This document shows positions 12,120 through 25,938 of a DNA stretch of 64,000 bases, piece after piece. The notes beneath the pieces are model-generated. The model saw only the letters and a program-made list of their open reading frames with translations, did not search any database and was not told the origin of the DNA. Location of the stretch: contig CM048552.1 in NCBI GenBank assembly GCA_026413225.1, positions 211,371,553-211,435,552 on the forward strand, written 5' to 3'. Numbering within the stretch: the stretch's first letter is position 1; the number at the start of each line of letters is the position of its first letter. The position numbers and the translations under genes were made by a program. This DNA comes from Otis tarda. Lineage: Eukaryota; Chordata; Aves; Otidiformes; Otididae.

Positions 12120-15100
12120 ATTTAGATCTTTGTTCAAACTCCACTTTCTCACCAGAAAGACAAAAGGCTTTCAATAAGTAATTTTGGGTTGCTGAAATTT
12201 GTGCTTATTGCGATTAATTTCTGTAAACACAGAGACAGGTCAATTACCTCAGCTGCCTCAGCAAAGCTTCTAATGTACAGGATGAGGTATGTTGCTAATG
12301 TCCCATTTTATTCTATAATGCTTGTCACAGACTGCCTGACAAAAGCACATTCCAAAAAGGCCATAGTGTATCTTATTCCTTTGGGTTTGTGCTTGATGCA
12401 TGTCCTACTCTACAGTCTCAGCAAGGAGAGGGGAATAAGCTATCCTTATTCACTTAAAATCTGCCTTGATTTGTTTTCTTTTCATCTTAATTTCTTCTCC
12501 TCCATCTAAAGCTGACTGCCATTATGCCTTGACTTGTGAAGTCCTTTTTGGGTTGAGTGTAGACAACAATTCAACCTGCACCATTGCATTGAGTGTGTTC
12601 CACCACTCACAGTTGTAACTCTTTTCCCTCCTTCCTTTTTCAATGTATGTTTCACATTTCCCATCTATGTATATACTTCATCAAGCTCTTATGGTTAAAG
12701 TGAGGCATACCCGTTTTGTGCAAGGATTGTGAGACTTCTTGCACTTTGCAGTCAGCATAGGAGAGAACTTTATCTTTCATCTGGAAGAAATTCCTCAAAT
12801 TTCTGCCATTTATTCTATATAATCTCTCACATCTTCTTAGGTAAAAGAATAAGGGTCATGTCTAAGGTGTAATCGAGGCAGTATCTCAGGGAAGGCAGAA
12901 CTGAACTTTACTCATTTCAGGAAGCTGGATCAATAGACCTTTTGAAAGATTACATCCATTTAGTCATTCATGTAAACTAGTCATGGGCAAGGCCTGAATA
13001 CTACTCTACTCATTGGTTCAAAGGTTCTGAACTGGTTTTCTTGGGTGTGACTTCAAATACTGGTTTGCTCTGCTTGTTCCAGCTTCCTCCAAGCAGACTC
13101 TCTCCTTTTGGTGAGATAATTTGGAAGAGGATTTATTGGAACTGGGTGTCATTTTAGTGTTTCAGCCTGTTATTCCTGTTGTACAAGAAATTTTGCCCAT
13201 CTGCTGTTACCCACACAACTCCCGGGCCCCAGTGTCAGCAGGTGTGCAGTCCATGATGCTGTATTGCAGTCTAGGATTACTGTCTTTTAGTGACAACATC
13301 ATGGAGAAGCTGGAGCCATCACCATAAAAAAAAAAAAAAAAAGGAAAAAAAAAAAAAACCAACCCAAAATACTCCCCAGAAAACCCAAATCCCAAACAAA
13401 AAAGCAAACCCCCAAAATTACTATCATTAATTTCTGTCATTAGGAGTAATTTTGATGAGCAGCACAGATGTCATGTTAGACATCAATCCAAATGCTGAAA
13501 GCTGGGTCACCAGTCTACCTGGCACAGGGTGTTCAGAGATGGTATGTCAACTACAAGCTATGACTATCCTGATCCTCTTGTGCTAATAAGGTGGTGTGCA
13601 GCAGATGCTCTTGCTGTGCAATTGTTTCTGATTTCTTGTAAGCCATTGTACTAATTTCTGCCTAACAATTACAAAAGATATTCTGATGACCTTTATCGAA
13701 CCAAAGAAACCTGGCAGTTTTAGATTTCCTAGTACCTGGTGATGGCTGGATCTTTTCAGCAATGTATACAGGGAAAACCTACGTGTAAGGTCTCCATATC
13801 ATGCAACTGTAATTAGCACAGGGAATGAAAGCCCTTCCCTTCACTGAAAGTTTGAAGTGTTTGTAGTGTTTGCAGTAGCAAGGAAAAAAAAATATTACTT
13901 CCAAGTTTTTCGGACTTTATGTATCCCTGGCCAGATTTCTGCTTTCTTCGGCTCTGGAAACTGAGTACTCCAGCAGGTGCAATGCCTCTCCAATTTTGTT
14001 CCGGAAAGGGATGGAGGAAAAAAAAATACATACATTTCTCTTTCTAAATACTGACTGGTTGGTGCTGTTGCTTAGATCTGCCAATGGTGATGATCTGAGG
14101 TAGGGCTGCTATGCTGCCTCTAATTTATTTTGACCATCTGCTTTTCCTACCTCTAATTGGTGTGTGTTAAGAGGGAGAATATTCTTAAAGAGCGTTTAGG
14201 CTGAGGATGCTCCTGGACTCACTAAAAGCAGATTGAAATGTAGTATTTGTTCTTCATTGGACAGACCAAGCTGTATCTCAGCAACCATCTCGTATTTGGC
14301 AAGCTTATTCCTTCTGCGTACAGTGACTACATGTGCTAGGGTTCTTATTGGTAAAACGGATGCATTAGTAAAAGTGAAAGATCTTTTTCAGATTCCGCAC
14401 ACTTGTAAAGTATTTGTGTTGTAAGCTGCATATACTGCAGTTTCTTTGTAAACATTGAGCTTTGTGTCCTACTGATGCTTAAGGTATGGAAAGTCAATCC
14501 AAATAGGGGTCTTGTATAGGAGTTTGTGCACTCCAATCCCTCACCCTGAAACAGCAGCCTTAAGGTTCGTCCATTTACTTCTCTTGTCATCTCAGTCAAG
14601 ATCTTGAGAAGGGTGTTTGAAGCCTAATCTGCAGAACTTTTTTTGATCCTGAAGCTATATTTTTGCTCTGGGAGAGTTAATTGTGTTAAAGTCTGAACTC
14701 TCATCTGAGAGCAGAACTTCAAAACCATACAGGAGTCTACCTTCTGAACCACTGTCACGCTGCAGATTGCAGGAATGGAAGACAGATAAACATAGTTGAA
14801 ATAAAAATGGGCAATTTCATATTTATTTGTTTGTCATTTGTCCTTCTTTTTTTTTTTGCCTGCACTTTCTGGGTGGGATTCATGTTGTCTAGGTTAACTA
14901 GTTGGCAGTGTAGCTGAACTGACCATCTAAACAACCTATGTGAAGAGAGAGGCATCCCCACAGGTGACCTGATTTGCTCTCAGAGTTGCTTCTCTTTCTC
15001 TACGAGCTTTAAGGAGAGTTTAATAACTAGCTTAGACTAAGCTTTAAGGAGGTAAAGCAGAGCAAGATAAATTATATTGTTTTTCTTTCAAAACATTTTG

Positions 15101-16104
15101 AGTTTTCTAGTGAGATTCCCATTACACTTTCAAGAAGCGCAAGAAAAATGTCTGAATTCAAGTAGATGGACACAAAGCAATTTTTATCCATTTCATATCA
15201 TGAACATGTTTTTTATAATGTAGATTAATCAACCTTTTTTGAGAAAGCAAAACCAACCAACCTGTAAGTAATTTGCCGTGTCATTTTCAAATGACATTTT
15301 CCCCCAATCTTATTTAAAATGCCTTGCAATAACAGCTACACTCTTCTAGTGGATATGATATGAAAATTTGATAACATACAGTATTTCTTATTAATACTGT
15401 ACTTGTATTTCTTATTTACAATATTCTTCAAAGAATTATGGTTTGTTTTGTCTTTATAATTTTATAGGATCCTGGTAATAGTGTATGGATTCTGTTGAAG
15501 ATAGAGTATTGCACAAGTATTGGATGAAATATCTACCTACCAAACAGCCCTGCTGGTAAGCAGTTTGTATGTTCTTTCTTCTCTTTTGCAATACTTCATG
15601 TTGAGCTATGCAAAAGAATATATTATATCATGTTCAATTAGATGTTTACTAAAAACAAAGGATATTTCAAATATTTACAGTTCCCTTTACTAAATAACTT
15701 CAGAATTACTGAATTATTATTCCACTTCCCCTTAAGAAAAACATTTTCAGTTTCCATTTTGTGCCATTGTGCATCGTGAAACTTTGTAGGCTGTTTTGTC
15801 TACACATGCTCCCTCATAAGAACTGTGCGAAGTTCAGTTTTAAAGGCTTCTGCAAGAGGCAGAAAACTTCTAATTTTTCCCCTCATTTTTCTGGTTTTTA
15901 TTTTTGGAGTGCTCTGGTTATACTCATTGTAATGTTGTGGTTTGGGTTTGCTGTTGATGCTAAAGAGTGTTTGTGGGGCTATAAACATCAGTGCAGTTTT
16001 TGTTCATAGCTGATTAATGTATGTCAGATATTAAAAGTATTTAAATACAGAGTATCAAGAAAATCACACATCATTTAAAGGATTAGTTATAAGGTCACTA
16101 GCCA
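12120..16104. other. Long stretch without recognised genes
   Basis: No supportable gene. The frame 12189-12509 (+, 106 codons) has several hydrophobic runs but no recognised family, and I treat it as chance. Only an A-rich low-complexity tract (13326-13420) stands out. Confidence 0.5.
13326..13420. repeat. A-rich low-complexity tract
   Basis: Two long A runs are separated by GG and grade into A/C-rich sequence (aaccaacccaaaat and similar). No polyadenylation signal or target duplication is seen around it, so it is not taken as a retrogene tail. Confidence 0.85.
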
Positions 16105-16290
16105 AGAATACCTGAGCTTTAGCCCTATTACTACTTCTGGTTTATTGTATGACCTTAAGTGAGTCATTTCTGAAGAGGGGGAATTGTGTTTCTGTGAGGG
16201 GATACAGTAATGCATGAATTGAATTATTCTTCTTTACTTAATTGGAGAGCTCATTAGGTAGCTGTTAAGAATGACTAAAACCCATTAAGC
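16105..16290 (+). mobile_element. Ancient MIR-like SINE remnant
   Basis: The block 'tatgaccttaagtgagtcat' near 16149-16168 corresponds to the conserved core of MIR/CORE-type SINEs (tgtgaccttgggcaagtca). It is preceded by 'ctacttctggtttattg' in the expected place. The rest is too diverged to trace, so the boundaries are approximate. These SINEs are tRNA-derived and were active in early amniotes. Confidence 0.5.
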
Positions 16291-16659
16291 CTGATAAGAC
16301 TTATTTCTTCCAAAAAACTTAAGAAAAATGAAACAATCTAAAATATAACTTCAGTTTCTAATGGAGTTTCTTTAACTCTTCCATTTCCAATACTCTCCTC
16401 ACTGCTGATTGCTACTTTCCTTAATTGAGTATCAAATCTGCACTTGAAATTTTACTTGATGTTAGCCACAGCAGCCGAAATACTTGCCACTTTGTCACTA
16501 ATTCAAAACAAATGGGTCTTCTCTGTTAAGTCTTTACAAGGAAGAAACAAATTGTCTGAGAAATGTATTTGCACTGTATTTTCACATATTACCTGGATAT
16601 GTACTAGGAGGAAGGGATTAAAGCCTTTTTGAGCAGAAGAGCGTTTATTCCCACAGATA

Positions 16660-16785
16660 GTGTTCAAAACTCAAGTGGGCAAGTCCCACAGCAACCTCAT
16701 CCAGTCAGACTTGCTTTTGAGCAAGAGTTAGACTCGACACCCAAAGGTCCCTTCAACCCAACTTACTCTATGGATCTGTGAGTCT
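16660..16785 (+). mobile_element. Old CR1 3'-end fragment
   Basis: A short decayed CR1 tail. 'gttcaaaactcaagtggg' matches the VFKTQLG-type ORF2 end, 'cagcaacctcatccag' matches the LSNLI segment, and 'caaaggtcccttcaaccc' followed by 'ctatggatctgtgagtctatg' is the 3' UTR and degenerate tail. Confidence 0.75.
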
Positions 16786-19624
16786 ATGTAGTTAGGTGAT
16801 ATGTATGACAATTGGAAAACTGTTATGTGATGTATACACACCAAGGTACTTTGTTTAATAATCAAGAGAAATTACATTATTTGATATCCAATGAGTGAGA
16901 CCAACTGAACTTTAAAGACGTTGAGGGAAGATGAGGAGCCAGAAAAAAAGGAAGAGGGATTTCTTTAGTAAAGCCAGAATCCAACTGTGGGAGATAATTA
17001 GGTACCTAATACCATAGGTGTGCACATAATTTGTCCTGTGGTTTTCAGATTTTCTTTTAAATGCTTTTGTCTTAGACTATGACTTGCTCTCAGAAGTCTG
17101 TGTGATCACTGACTGCTTTGATCACGGGAGGGCACAGATTTCTACATGCTGGGCAAAACTTAAGCTCCCTTAGGGAATCATGATTGATTTTACAGAGGGA
17201 ACTCTGTGTCCAGTTTCCCTAGCAGGGAGTTATAAAACACCACAGGTGAATATGAGTGAAGAATACTATGTTTTCATAAGAAGGATAAATGTCATTTTAC
17301 AGTGTGGATAAAAGTAAAGCCTGCAAAATGCAAAATAATCCCTCTGCTGTACTCTGCTTAGTACTGGTATAACCTCAGGGAATGTCCATCTTGGAACATT
17401 TCAAGAAAGCTGTGGACCAGCTGGACGGAGATCTCAAAGGAGAAACAAGGATGAGCTGTGAGAGGTTCAGGAGTGAGACCTAAAAGAAAGGTGGAAGTGC
17501 TTGAGATGGTTTAGAGTGAAAGGGGCTTGATGAGCTTCAGGCACATGATAGGCTGTTAGAAAAGGAAATACATACTTTCTTCTCTCCACTGTACTCATAC
17601 TGGAGAGAGCAAAAGGTAGGGAATTTGTACTTAAGTTAATCCAAGGCAGACAGCAGCAGAAAGCTTGGACAGGCTGGAAAGACAAAGTGCTGGAATAAAC
17701 TGGATATGTGTTATGTAGATGGCCACTGGAGGGCTTTCAGAATGGGCTGAAGAAACTTCTGTCAGGTCGGGATAAAGGTGTGGACTCAGTCAACTCCTGG
17801 GGTCTCTCCCAGGAGAGAGTTTGTGTCTAATCGCCTGCCCCTGGATCTGGAGCACGAGCTACCGGATGCAAAATTGGTGTTCTTAGAGGAAACAGTTGTG
17901 TAGAAAGTGGGGCAGGGGGAAGGAAGGGAAGCTGTGCATAAACTCACCTCTATAATGTACATGCAATTTTGCAATTTGCAATTTGCACCCGGTAAAATCT
18001 GTATTGTCTAAATTAGAAATAAATAGTATCAATTTATGTTCAATGAAAGCTGAATCCCTGACAAGAGTCTCTTATTTACAACCAAGATTTCTCAAGCTGC
18101 ACTCTCAATGTGTTGAAAATATAAAGATAATATCTGGTTACTCTGTTCACTATAAAATGGTGTGGCTTAAGGTACCCTGTCTGAAATCAACAGCCCCTAT
18201 ATTCCATACGTAATCAGACTTGATGTATCTACTGTTTTAGTTTGTAGATTGCTGCTTTTACCAGCAAGCTACTGCCATGTTGGGGATGTGGAGGCTTCTG
18301 AACGTACCACAAAATAGCTATGATGAACATATGCAGCAACTCTACTGCATGTGTGGGCATAATATTGTTTGGGATATACAAGTAATTAGTTCTGCGGCTG
18401 GAAACAAAATTACGATGAGCTCAATAGATCAATTACAAGAAGTGGCAGCTCTGTTTCCAAACACTCAGAATCAAAATGTCTTTAACAAATAATCATGTTG
18501 TTTGTATGTCTTACTGTTAGATGTATTAATTGACAGATGACACACTTCTCTGTATATCTCAATCATATGGAAATATAAGCAGTTATAATAGTCCTTTTCT
18601 GTGTTACTAGTAGAATTTGAGACCTCTTTGAAAAACAGTCTTTAGAAATGATCTCCTGTTTTTCATTTTTGTGCTCTTTATCTGTACTTCACCAACCTGA
18701 ATAACGCCAATTAGAGTGGCTGCTGTACAATCACCTTTTAATTTTCTGCTTCTCATGCCTTAACATACTCACAGATTTGGGTGTTGACTGTTCTGCTGGA
18801 TTGTTTGAATTAAAAAAAAAAAATTAATTTAAGATAAAAATAAGTGTTCTTTTTGTCTGAGAAATTTCTGGCCTTAATGCCCTTGATGCTCATCCAGCTC
18901 AGGTGCTCTACTATGTAATTACTGGAAACAGCGTGAAATAAAACACTGAAATAGGACTGGTAACCTTGAAAATATTACAATTACATTAGGTAACAACAGT
19001 TACAAGATTGCATATGTATCATGTTCTGGTCTTTCACCTTCTGCTGACTGAAACTGTAGCAGTAGCACTGACAAAGAAAATAAAAATTCAAATATCCTTT
19101 CAAAAAACATTTTCTTGAGTTGCAAATGAATGGAGAGTAGAGCTAAAGGTAGATTTCACTCTGCAGAATTCACAGTCAGCCACACCTGAAAGCCTTTCAA
19201 GATTGAATCCATTGATCAAAAATGCTTTTAGCATTCCCATTTCCTTATGGGTTAAACAATAATAAATATTGAATAGCTGCAACTGGAGCATTTTCAATAA
19301 ATAAAGAGTTAAATACAACCCAGGGCAGAAGCTAGGAGCTGTCACCAATACTTGAATACTACAAACCGGTTCCTGTATTATAGCAGACCTCAGGTCAAGA
19401 AGAAGCAATTAATCCTGTTTTTGCTGGAGTGAAAGGTATAGTTTTCCCCTGGAAATGTTTACAAATGCAATTTTACTTTAGAGAAGTTGCATTCATAATC
19501 GTTTTTCTGACATGGCTGTAGGGACATTTGCTGACTGGTGACGAATAGCCTCTTTCTCCAGTCCAGAATCACATGTAGAACTCCATTTTTCATTAAGATT
19601 TGCTTGGAATTTGACTCTTAATGT
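16786..19624. other. Unannotated non-coding DNA
   Basis: No recognisable gene or dispersed repeat. The only local feature noted is a short tandem repeat near 17962. Confidence 0.5.
17962..17988. repeat. Short GCAATTT tandem repeat
   Basis: The unit gcaattt occurs three times in near-tandem, the first with an extra t. Confidence 0.8.
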
Positions 19625-19823
19625 GAGTTATAGAACACTGGAACAGGTTGCCCAGAAAGGTGGTAGAAGCCCCATCCCTGGAAATGTTCAAGGCCAGGCT
19701 GGATGAGGCTCTGAGCAACCTGATCTGGTTGGGGATGTCCCTGCTCCTTGCAGGGGGGTTGGATAAGGTGACCTTTGAAGGTCCCTTCCAACCCTAACCA
19801 TTCTATGATTCTATGATTCTTTG
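19625..19823 (+). mobile_element. CR1 LINE 3'-end fragment
   Basis: A severely 5'-truncated CR1 that starts at the EHWNRLP-like block ('gaacactggaacaggttg'). It continues through [22 protein letters not shown]-type sequence and the 3' UTR, and ends in two octamer units (attctatgattctatgattc) at about 19800-19820. It is close to the CR1 consensus wording, so it is relatively young. Confidence 0.93.
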
Positions 19824-21222
19824 CCACTCCCTTGCAGTACCATTGCAGTTGTTCAGATCAAGTTGGGAATCTCCTTCTGGCTTTGGCATTGCACATGCTC
19901 ACATTGCCAACTGGTCAAGTGTTCTGCTTGCTGTACATCTACTCTAAGTGCAACTTGTGTTTCTTTAGTTTCTTTAGTTGGGATTAGTGAGGAAGATAAC
20001 AGATACCAGTTAAAATAACACTGCATGACACTGGAATATTTCAGCACAGATGTGAATATTAATTGTCTTTAGGTAGACAAAGAGAGTTGACAGTATCAAT
20101 GCTGGGTTCAAAACCGAGCAGTGATATGATTTCACCTATTTTTCAAATAAACATCTCTTGTACCTTCTGTCTTTTATCGGTTTCATGCTTAATTACACTA
20201 ATCCAGCTCATTAAAGAGTTTTGATTCAATTTAAGAAAACTGGACTTTTGTATATTTCTGTGGATATTTTATTTTTCCAAGTGATAGAGAAGCTAACTAT
20301 TATTGGACATGTGTTATGTATAAAAAACCCTACTGTTGTCCGTCTAAGGTGATGGGTGTATGGTTCAATGCCGGAATGCTCATTTTTCTAAAGATATGTT
20401 TGGATTTGTGTTTGGGTCTTCTTGAAAAAAAATAGTTTGTTCAGCTCAAAGCAATACAGTGATTAACCAAATACTTTCAAATGGAGCCTAGAAAGTGATA
20501 GTCCATAGGTTTTCTGGCTCTCCTAAAAATAAAATATGTCAGGTTTTGCCTGAGTTGCAAGAAATCAGAGTATTTCTTCTAGGAGAAGTGAAATAATACA
20601 GTTTTGGGTCATTGTCTGCTGAGTGTTTTGCCCATTGTAACCCTTCAGGAAGAAAAAGTAACCAAAAGAGAGGTGATTGTGTTACACAGTGGTTCACAGC
20701 CGTGTACCTGCTTAGAAGAAATGATTTGAATGTTCAGGATTTACGTAAGACTGTGGTGATTCGAGTATCACCATTTAGCTTGGTAACCTGAGAAGCAGAA
20801 GATTTCACACAATACACACTCCTTCCCCAACTCCTCCTGAAAATCCTCTAACCAGAATGAGGTGAAAAAAAAAAAAAAAGAAAAACTACTTTAGATTAGA
20901 TCTAATCCACCTGAGAAAGGCGGTGGACATAAGATAGAAAGCCAGAAGAATGTGCAGAAAATTATTTTTAAAAGTGAAGTAGGTTGGCAGTGTGTTGTTT
21001 TTCTGCACTAGTTGAGAAGTCTGAACATATTAGCTGAGATTTTAGGTTAATTCATAACCAAGGATGGCTCAATCTCGTAAGACATCTGTTTGTGAAATTA
21101 CAAAGCCAACAACTGCAGGATTCCACACTGTTAACAATCTTTGCTTAATAGAGATCCATGATTCAAAAAGATATGTGACTTAAAATCTGCTAGGGAGCAC
21201 AAAGCAATTAATAGTTGAAACT
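19824..21222. other. Unannotated non-coding DNA
   Basis: Nothing recognisable except an A homopolymer of about 14 bases near 20866-20879. Confidence 0.5.
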
Positions 21223-21435
21223 TTTTATAGCACCTTTTATCCAAGGATCTCAAAACTCTTTACTGGCTTTAATTAGGCTTCACTCCATGCAATATCTGCC
21301 TGGAATAGAGAAATGGTATTTTTTTTTGTTCCGTATATAGAGCAATTTGAGACATAGAGGTTAAATGACCTGACAATGATCATGTAAAAGCAAATAACTG
21401 CCCTCCAGTCTCATGTTCTACTCACTACTCAAATT
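21223..21435 (-). mobile_element. Ancient amniote SINE remnant (MIR-like)
   Basis: Read on the plus strand, 'atagcaccttttatccaag', 'gatctcaaaactctttac' and 'ttaattaggcttcac' match the reverse complement of the 3' part of amniote MIR-like SINEs (atagcacctttcatc / ggatctcaaagcgctttac / attaattaagcctcac). Further on, 'gacatagaggttaaatgacc' and 'tctcatgttctactcac' match the core and the 'acccaggtctcctgac' side. The order and spacing of four blocks agree, which makes this the clearest SINE remnant in the window. Confidence 0.72.
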
Positions 21436-21698
21436 CCTTTTCTCTACATTAAACTCGAGACTTTTTTCTTATCTGTCCTGTAACACGTGTGATTTTGATT
21501 ATAGGATTAAAAGCCAGGCAATTAGAAAGACTTTTATCCTTTCCAGACAGAAGAAAAAAATACTGAAACAAATCTGCAAAATACCACTTTCTGCTCTCAG
21601 GTAGAGGAAGAATTGTTCCTATTTACTGCAATGAAAGCTGTGAAAGATAGAGAAGAGCAGACTCTAGAGGTAAACATGCTGACTTTGGAGATAATTGT

Positions 21699-22350
21699 AG
21701 AATCACAGAATATTTTGGGTTGGAAGGGACCATTAAAGGTCATCTAGTCCAACCCCCCTGCAAGGAGCAGGGACATCTCCAAACAGATCAGGTTGCTCAG
21801 AGCCTTGTTCAACCTGGCCTTGAATGTTTCCAGGGATGGGGCATCCACCACCTCTCTGGGCAACCTGGGACAGTGTTCCACCACCCTCGCTGTAAAAAAT
21901 TTATTCCTTACGTCCAGTCAGAACCTACCTCCCTCTATGTTAAAACATTATCCCTTGTCCTATCACAATAGACCCTCTTGAAGAGTTTCTCCCCATCTTT
22001 CTTGTAGGCCCCCTTGAGGTACTGGAAGGCTGCTATAAGGTCTCCCTGGAGCCTCCTCTTCTCCAGGCTGAACAGCCCCAACTCTCTCAGCCTGTCCTCA
22101 CAGGAGAGCTGCTCCAGCCCTTTGATCACCTTCGTGGCCTTCTCTGCACTCTCTTCAACAGGTCCATGTCCTTCTGATGTTGGGGCCACCAGAGCTGGAT
22201 GTAGTGCTGCAGGTGGGGCCTCACCAAAGCAGAGTAGAGAGGCAGAATCACCTCCCCTGACCTACTGGCCATGCTCCTTTTGATGCAGCCCAGGATGTGG
22301 TTGGCTTTCTCGGCTGCAAGTGCACATCGCCAGCTCATGTTGAGCTTACG
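21699..22350 (-). mobile_element. CR1 LINE, ORF2 C-terminus and 3' end
   Basis: A minus-strand CR1. The tail 'agaatcacagaatattttgg' is at 21702-21721, and the 3' UTR runs to about 21790. ORF2 reads upward as ATKVIKGLEQLSCEDRLRE and [15 protein letters not shown] (22189-21935), and in the next frame as LNMSWRCALAAEKANHILGC and VRPHLQHYIQLWWPQHQ (22425-22126). The two frames join near 22135, so there is one frameshift. The 5' truncation falls at the NMS/KL block, near 22350. Confidence 0.93.
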
Positions 22351-25300
22351 AATAAAAGTTTGTGTTTCTGTCTCCCAGGAAGAATAGTTTTGAGGGGATT
22401 TTTTTGCAGATGGTATAAAAGGCAAGGAATGATGCCTCCAGCATGCTCAGGAATTCAACCTCACAAAAGAATCTTATGGCTGTGAGGGAGATAGTCTCTT
22501 GGGAAAAAACAATAGGAATAATCTCCTCGAGATACTGCCCCTGAAGCTGAGAAGTGTGGCATAAGAGACACAGGAATCTACCTACTCATGCAGACTCTTG
22601 TATGGTAGAGTCCTCGGCAAGAAACAGGGGGAAAGCAGGTCAATATGATTAAACTAGCAGATAATGGAGATAATTCTGTTGTTGTGTCTCTAATAGCAAC
22701 GTGACTGAGGATACTGGATTGAATAATATGATTTATTTCTTGTAGTTTAAGGTACATTTTGAAAATGGTAGGAAAAGGCAAATAAGCAAAAGAACTATGT
22801 TAACATTAGTAGCCTGGATAAAAGCCGTGTTGCTTCCATCTCTCAGCAATCTAATTTCAAAGAGTCTAAGGTTTTCATTTCTCGAACTGATTGCTCATCA
22901 GATGCTGATAGCAATTATTGACAAGAGAGAACCCAGTTCAGACCTTACACAGAGAAAAAAAAAAGTGGTTAATGAAAACTCTGTTTGTAGACATTAAGAG
23001 ACACATTTCTATGATTAGGTTTATGACAAAGCCTGGAAGTTTAAATCCATTATTTTTCTCCCTGTAACTGACTCTCCCTATTTTCACCATAATAACCAAC
23101 ACTCAATACTAGAGCTAGCCAACTAGTGCAAATATTTTTCACAGTTTTCAGCATCAGGAGAACATAAGTTCTGTGTTGAAGTATGACAGGAAGAAATGTT
23201 CAGTCAAAGAGTGAATTTAGAATAAATATTTAAACAGTTGTATTGATTGAAGTATTCAACATCCAAGTGATCCTGAGCACTGTTACATGGTCAGGGTGTA
23301 ACAGCATTACCCAAGCGAAACAAGCCAGCACATTCTCATTTCAAAGGTGATGCTGTGAATTAATTCACAAGGGTTTGTTACCAAAAGTTACTTGCCAAAT
23401 GTTTTTTTTGAGAATAAGCTAAAATACCAAAGGTACAGGTTAGGAAGTTAGAAACTGCTTGCTTTCCACTTAAACACAGAAAAAGATGGCACTGAAGTGA
23501 TTTCACTGTTCACACTTCACAAAATCTGCTGAACATAGACTTGACTTTTAAATAAATAACCAGTCTTTGCAGTTCTCATCATGGATTCTAAAAAGGCAGA
23601 TGCAGCCATTGCAAATGATTTTGCTCGGTGTTACATTTGTCAAAAGCTGTCAGAATGTAGTAAAAAGGTGTTTATACAGAGTAATATGCTGCTTGAACTC
23701 CTGTATGTCTCCTAGACTGGAGATTCTAGCTTGCTGATTTGTAAGAGCAAAAGAGTTCCAAGTGGGCCTGTTATTTTCTGGCTTTACTAATTTATACATG
23801 ATGCACTTCTACACATTTACACGTCTGCAAATTAGAGCCAACACTCAAGAACTGAAAAAGGAATCTAATCAGAGAGAAAAAGACCAATCTGCTTCACACT
23901 GAACTATGGTAGGAATAGTGTAAAAAAAAAATAATTATTTCACCATAATTTTTCTTTCCTTTAAGCATGATTAAAAGAAATTTGTTCAAAAATGAAGTTT
24001 TGTGTCGGGACAACCAAGACTGGGGAGGGAGGGGAGGATTTTGACATGTGCTAAGCCAACAAAGTTTTGAAGACATTTTCATACAATTGTGTGTGCCTAC
24101 TATCTTCCACATTGTGTCTCTGATACACTCACCAAGATTAACTGGCTTTCAGAAAAAAACAAAACCAAATCAAAGCTCCTGAGTTCTAGATAATATGCCA
24201 ATTTAAAGTGAACATTCCAGAAATCAGTATATTACAGTATTTTCATATGTAGCAGGAAACATTATCTTTATCTGGAAAACAGACAAGAAAGATACATCCT
24301 TCTGGTGAACAGGTACATGCTGTTTGGTCTGGTTGCAGACTAAATGAATACTATCACCAACATAGTAATAGAAGTATTATTTGCTCTAATTTTTTTTAAT
24401 ATTATTAACTGAAAATTATTTAAGAAATCCATAGACTACTGGCAGGCAAACATGGAAAGAAGAAAGAAATTGGAAGAAAGAAGAGGAAGTCAGGAAGAAA
24501 GAGAGTATTTACTGTTATGCTTGGCCAGCGGATCTACTTACATTCACGAGCACACTAAATAAGGAATGAACTGGTGAGAGAAAAGGATACCTTCAAGATC
24601 ATATGTGAGACACTCTTACTTAGTGTGAAAGGTATTAAAGATGTACCAATGCTTGAAAACTAGGCTTTCGTATGTTTTATGGGATGAATTATAAATGTAG
24701 ATTTTTTTAAAAAATTACCACAAAATAAACCTGCTAACATAGGTTTTTATCTTTCAAAATTTGGAGCACAAGGAGAAGATTGCATTTGTCTTTTGATAAC
24801 CTCCAGAGACACAACTTATTGTCCTAATTTTTCTGATATATCCTTGGCCATGTTTCAGGGACAGAAAGGTCGCAGAATGCTCTGAACTGCAAATTGCTAG
24901 AGGTTAGGAGTTTATTGGGGGATGAGCTGGAAGTATCTTCATGGATCTGCTCTATTTTTTATACCTCCTCTACAACCATAGTATGATGGACACTCATTCT
25001 CTATATTATAACTGCCTTCATTTCCTGTTTCATTAGAACATGTTGTCAAAGATTACATTCTCCAAAGCTTTCCATTTATAAATAAATTTCAGAGGTAGAA
25101 TTATTTTCTACTATAAGCACAGGTCAGAATTCCATAACTAAGCTTGATTTGAATTTTATACTTTGAAATTCAAACACTGTGTTAGATATGAAAAAGGTAG
25201 TATATCATCTTGCCAAAATTACAAGTCTTACTTCATATGCACAACAAACCTTCTGCAATTCTGCAAGTTGATCTTTATAAAGCACAGCCATGTTTTATAT

Positions 25301-25906
25301 TTTGTCTTCTATCATTGTAATAATGCAGGCCTTTTCAATTTCCCATATAGCTAAAATATACTACTTTGTGCCATGATTGCATTTGAATAAATTTTTTTAA
25401 GGTTGATAGTATTTTTCTTTTGCCATTACTCTAGGTCCTTTGACAGAGGGTGATGAATAACAGTCTTAAAGAGAATTCCATGATGAACGACCTCTTCAGA
25501 ATTTCTGTTTATTTTTTCTTATCTTTAACGGCTGCATTGCTGTTCATAGCCTAACTCCCTGTAGGGATGGGACCTAGATACACAAACTTCTTTCCATATT
25601 CCTGCCTTCTCTTGGAAGAAAATACAAGTGTACAGCTAGGGAATAAATTTAAGTGTGATCTGTAGACTGAAGGGCATGGGGACCAGGACTGCAAATTAAT
25701 TAGTGCAGATGAAGCTAATGTAACCGAACACAAAAGCCCACCTTCAAGATGACCACTGCCCAATCAAAATGCTTTTTTTTTTAATGTGAAAGTCCTAAAA
25801 TTCAATGCAATCTTCCAGCTTGGACTGTCCTTATTTCATTGTGATAATCAAAGTTAGTTTTGACAAGTTCTAATCTCTTTCAAAGTCTTGCTGAATGTTC
25901 AGTTAA
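22351..25906. other. Unannotated AT-rich DNA
   Basis: About 3.5 kb with no recognisable gene, RNA or dispersed repeat. A purine-rich patch of GAAAGAAGAAAG type lies near 24455-24505. Confidence 0.5.
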
Positions 25907-25938
25907 ATAGAATCATAGAATCATAGAATCATAGAATG
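25907..25938 (-). repeat. CR1 3' octamer tail
   Basis: Tandem ATAGAATC units (minus-strand gattctat) form the typical CR1 3' terminal microsatellite recognised by the CR1 reverse transcriptase. Confidence 0.93.

Noticed and set aside
12189-12509. Small membrane protein of 106 codons
   Set aside because: The hydrophobic runs reflect T-rich composition; no family recognised and no supporting context.
13326-13420. Poly(A) tail of a retrotransposed mRNA
   Set aside because: It grades into A/C low-complexity sequence without a defined upstream copy or flanking duplication.
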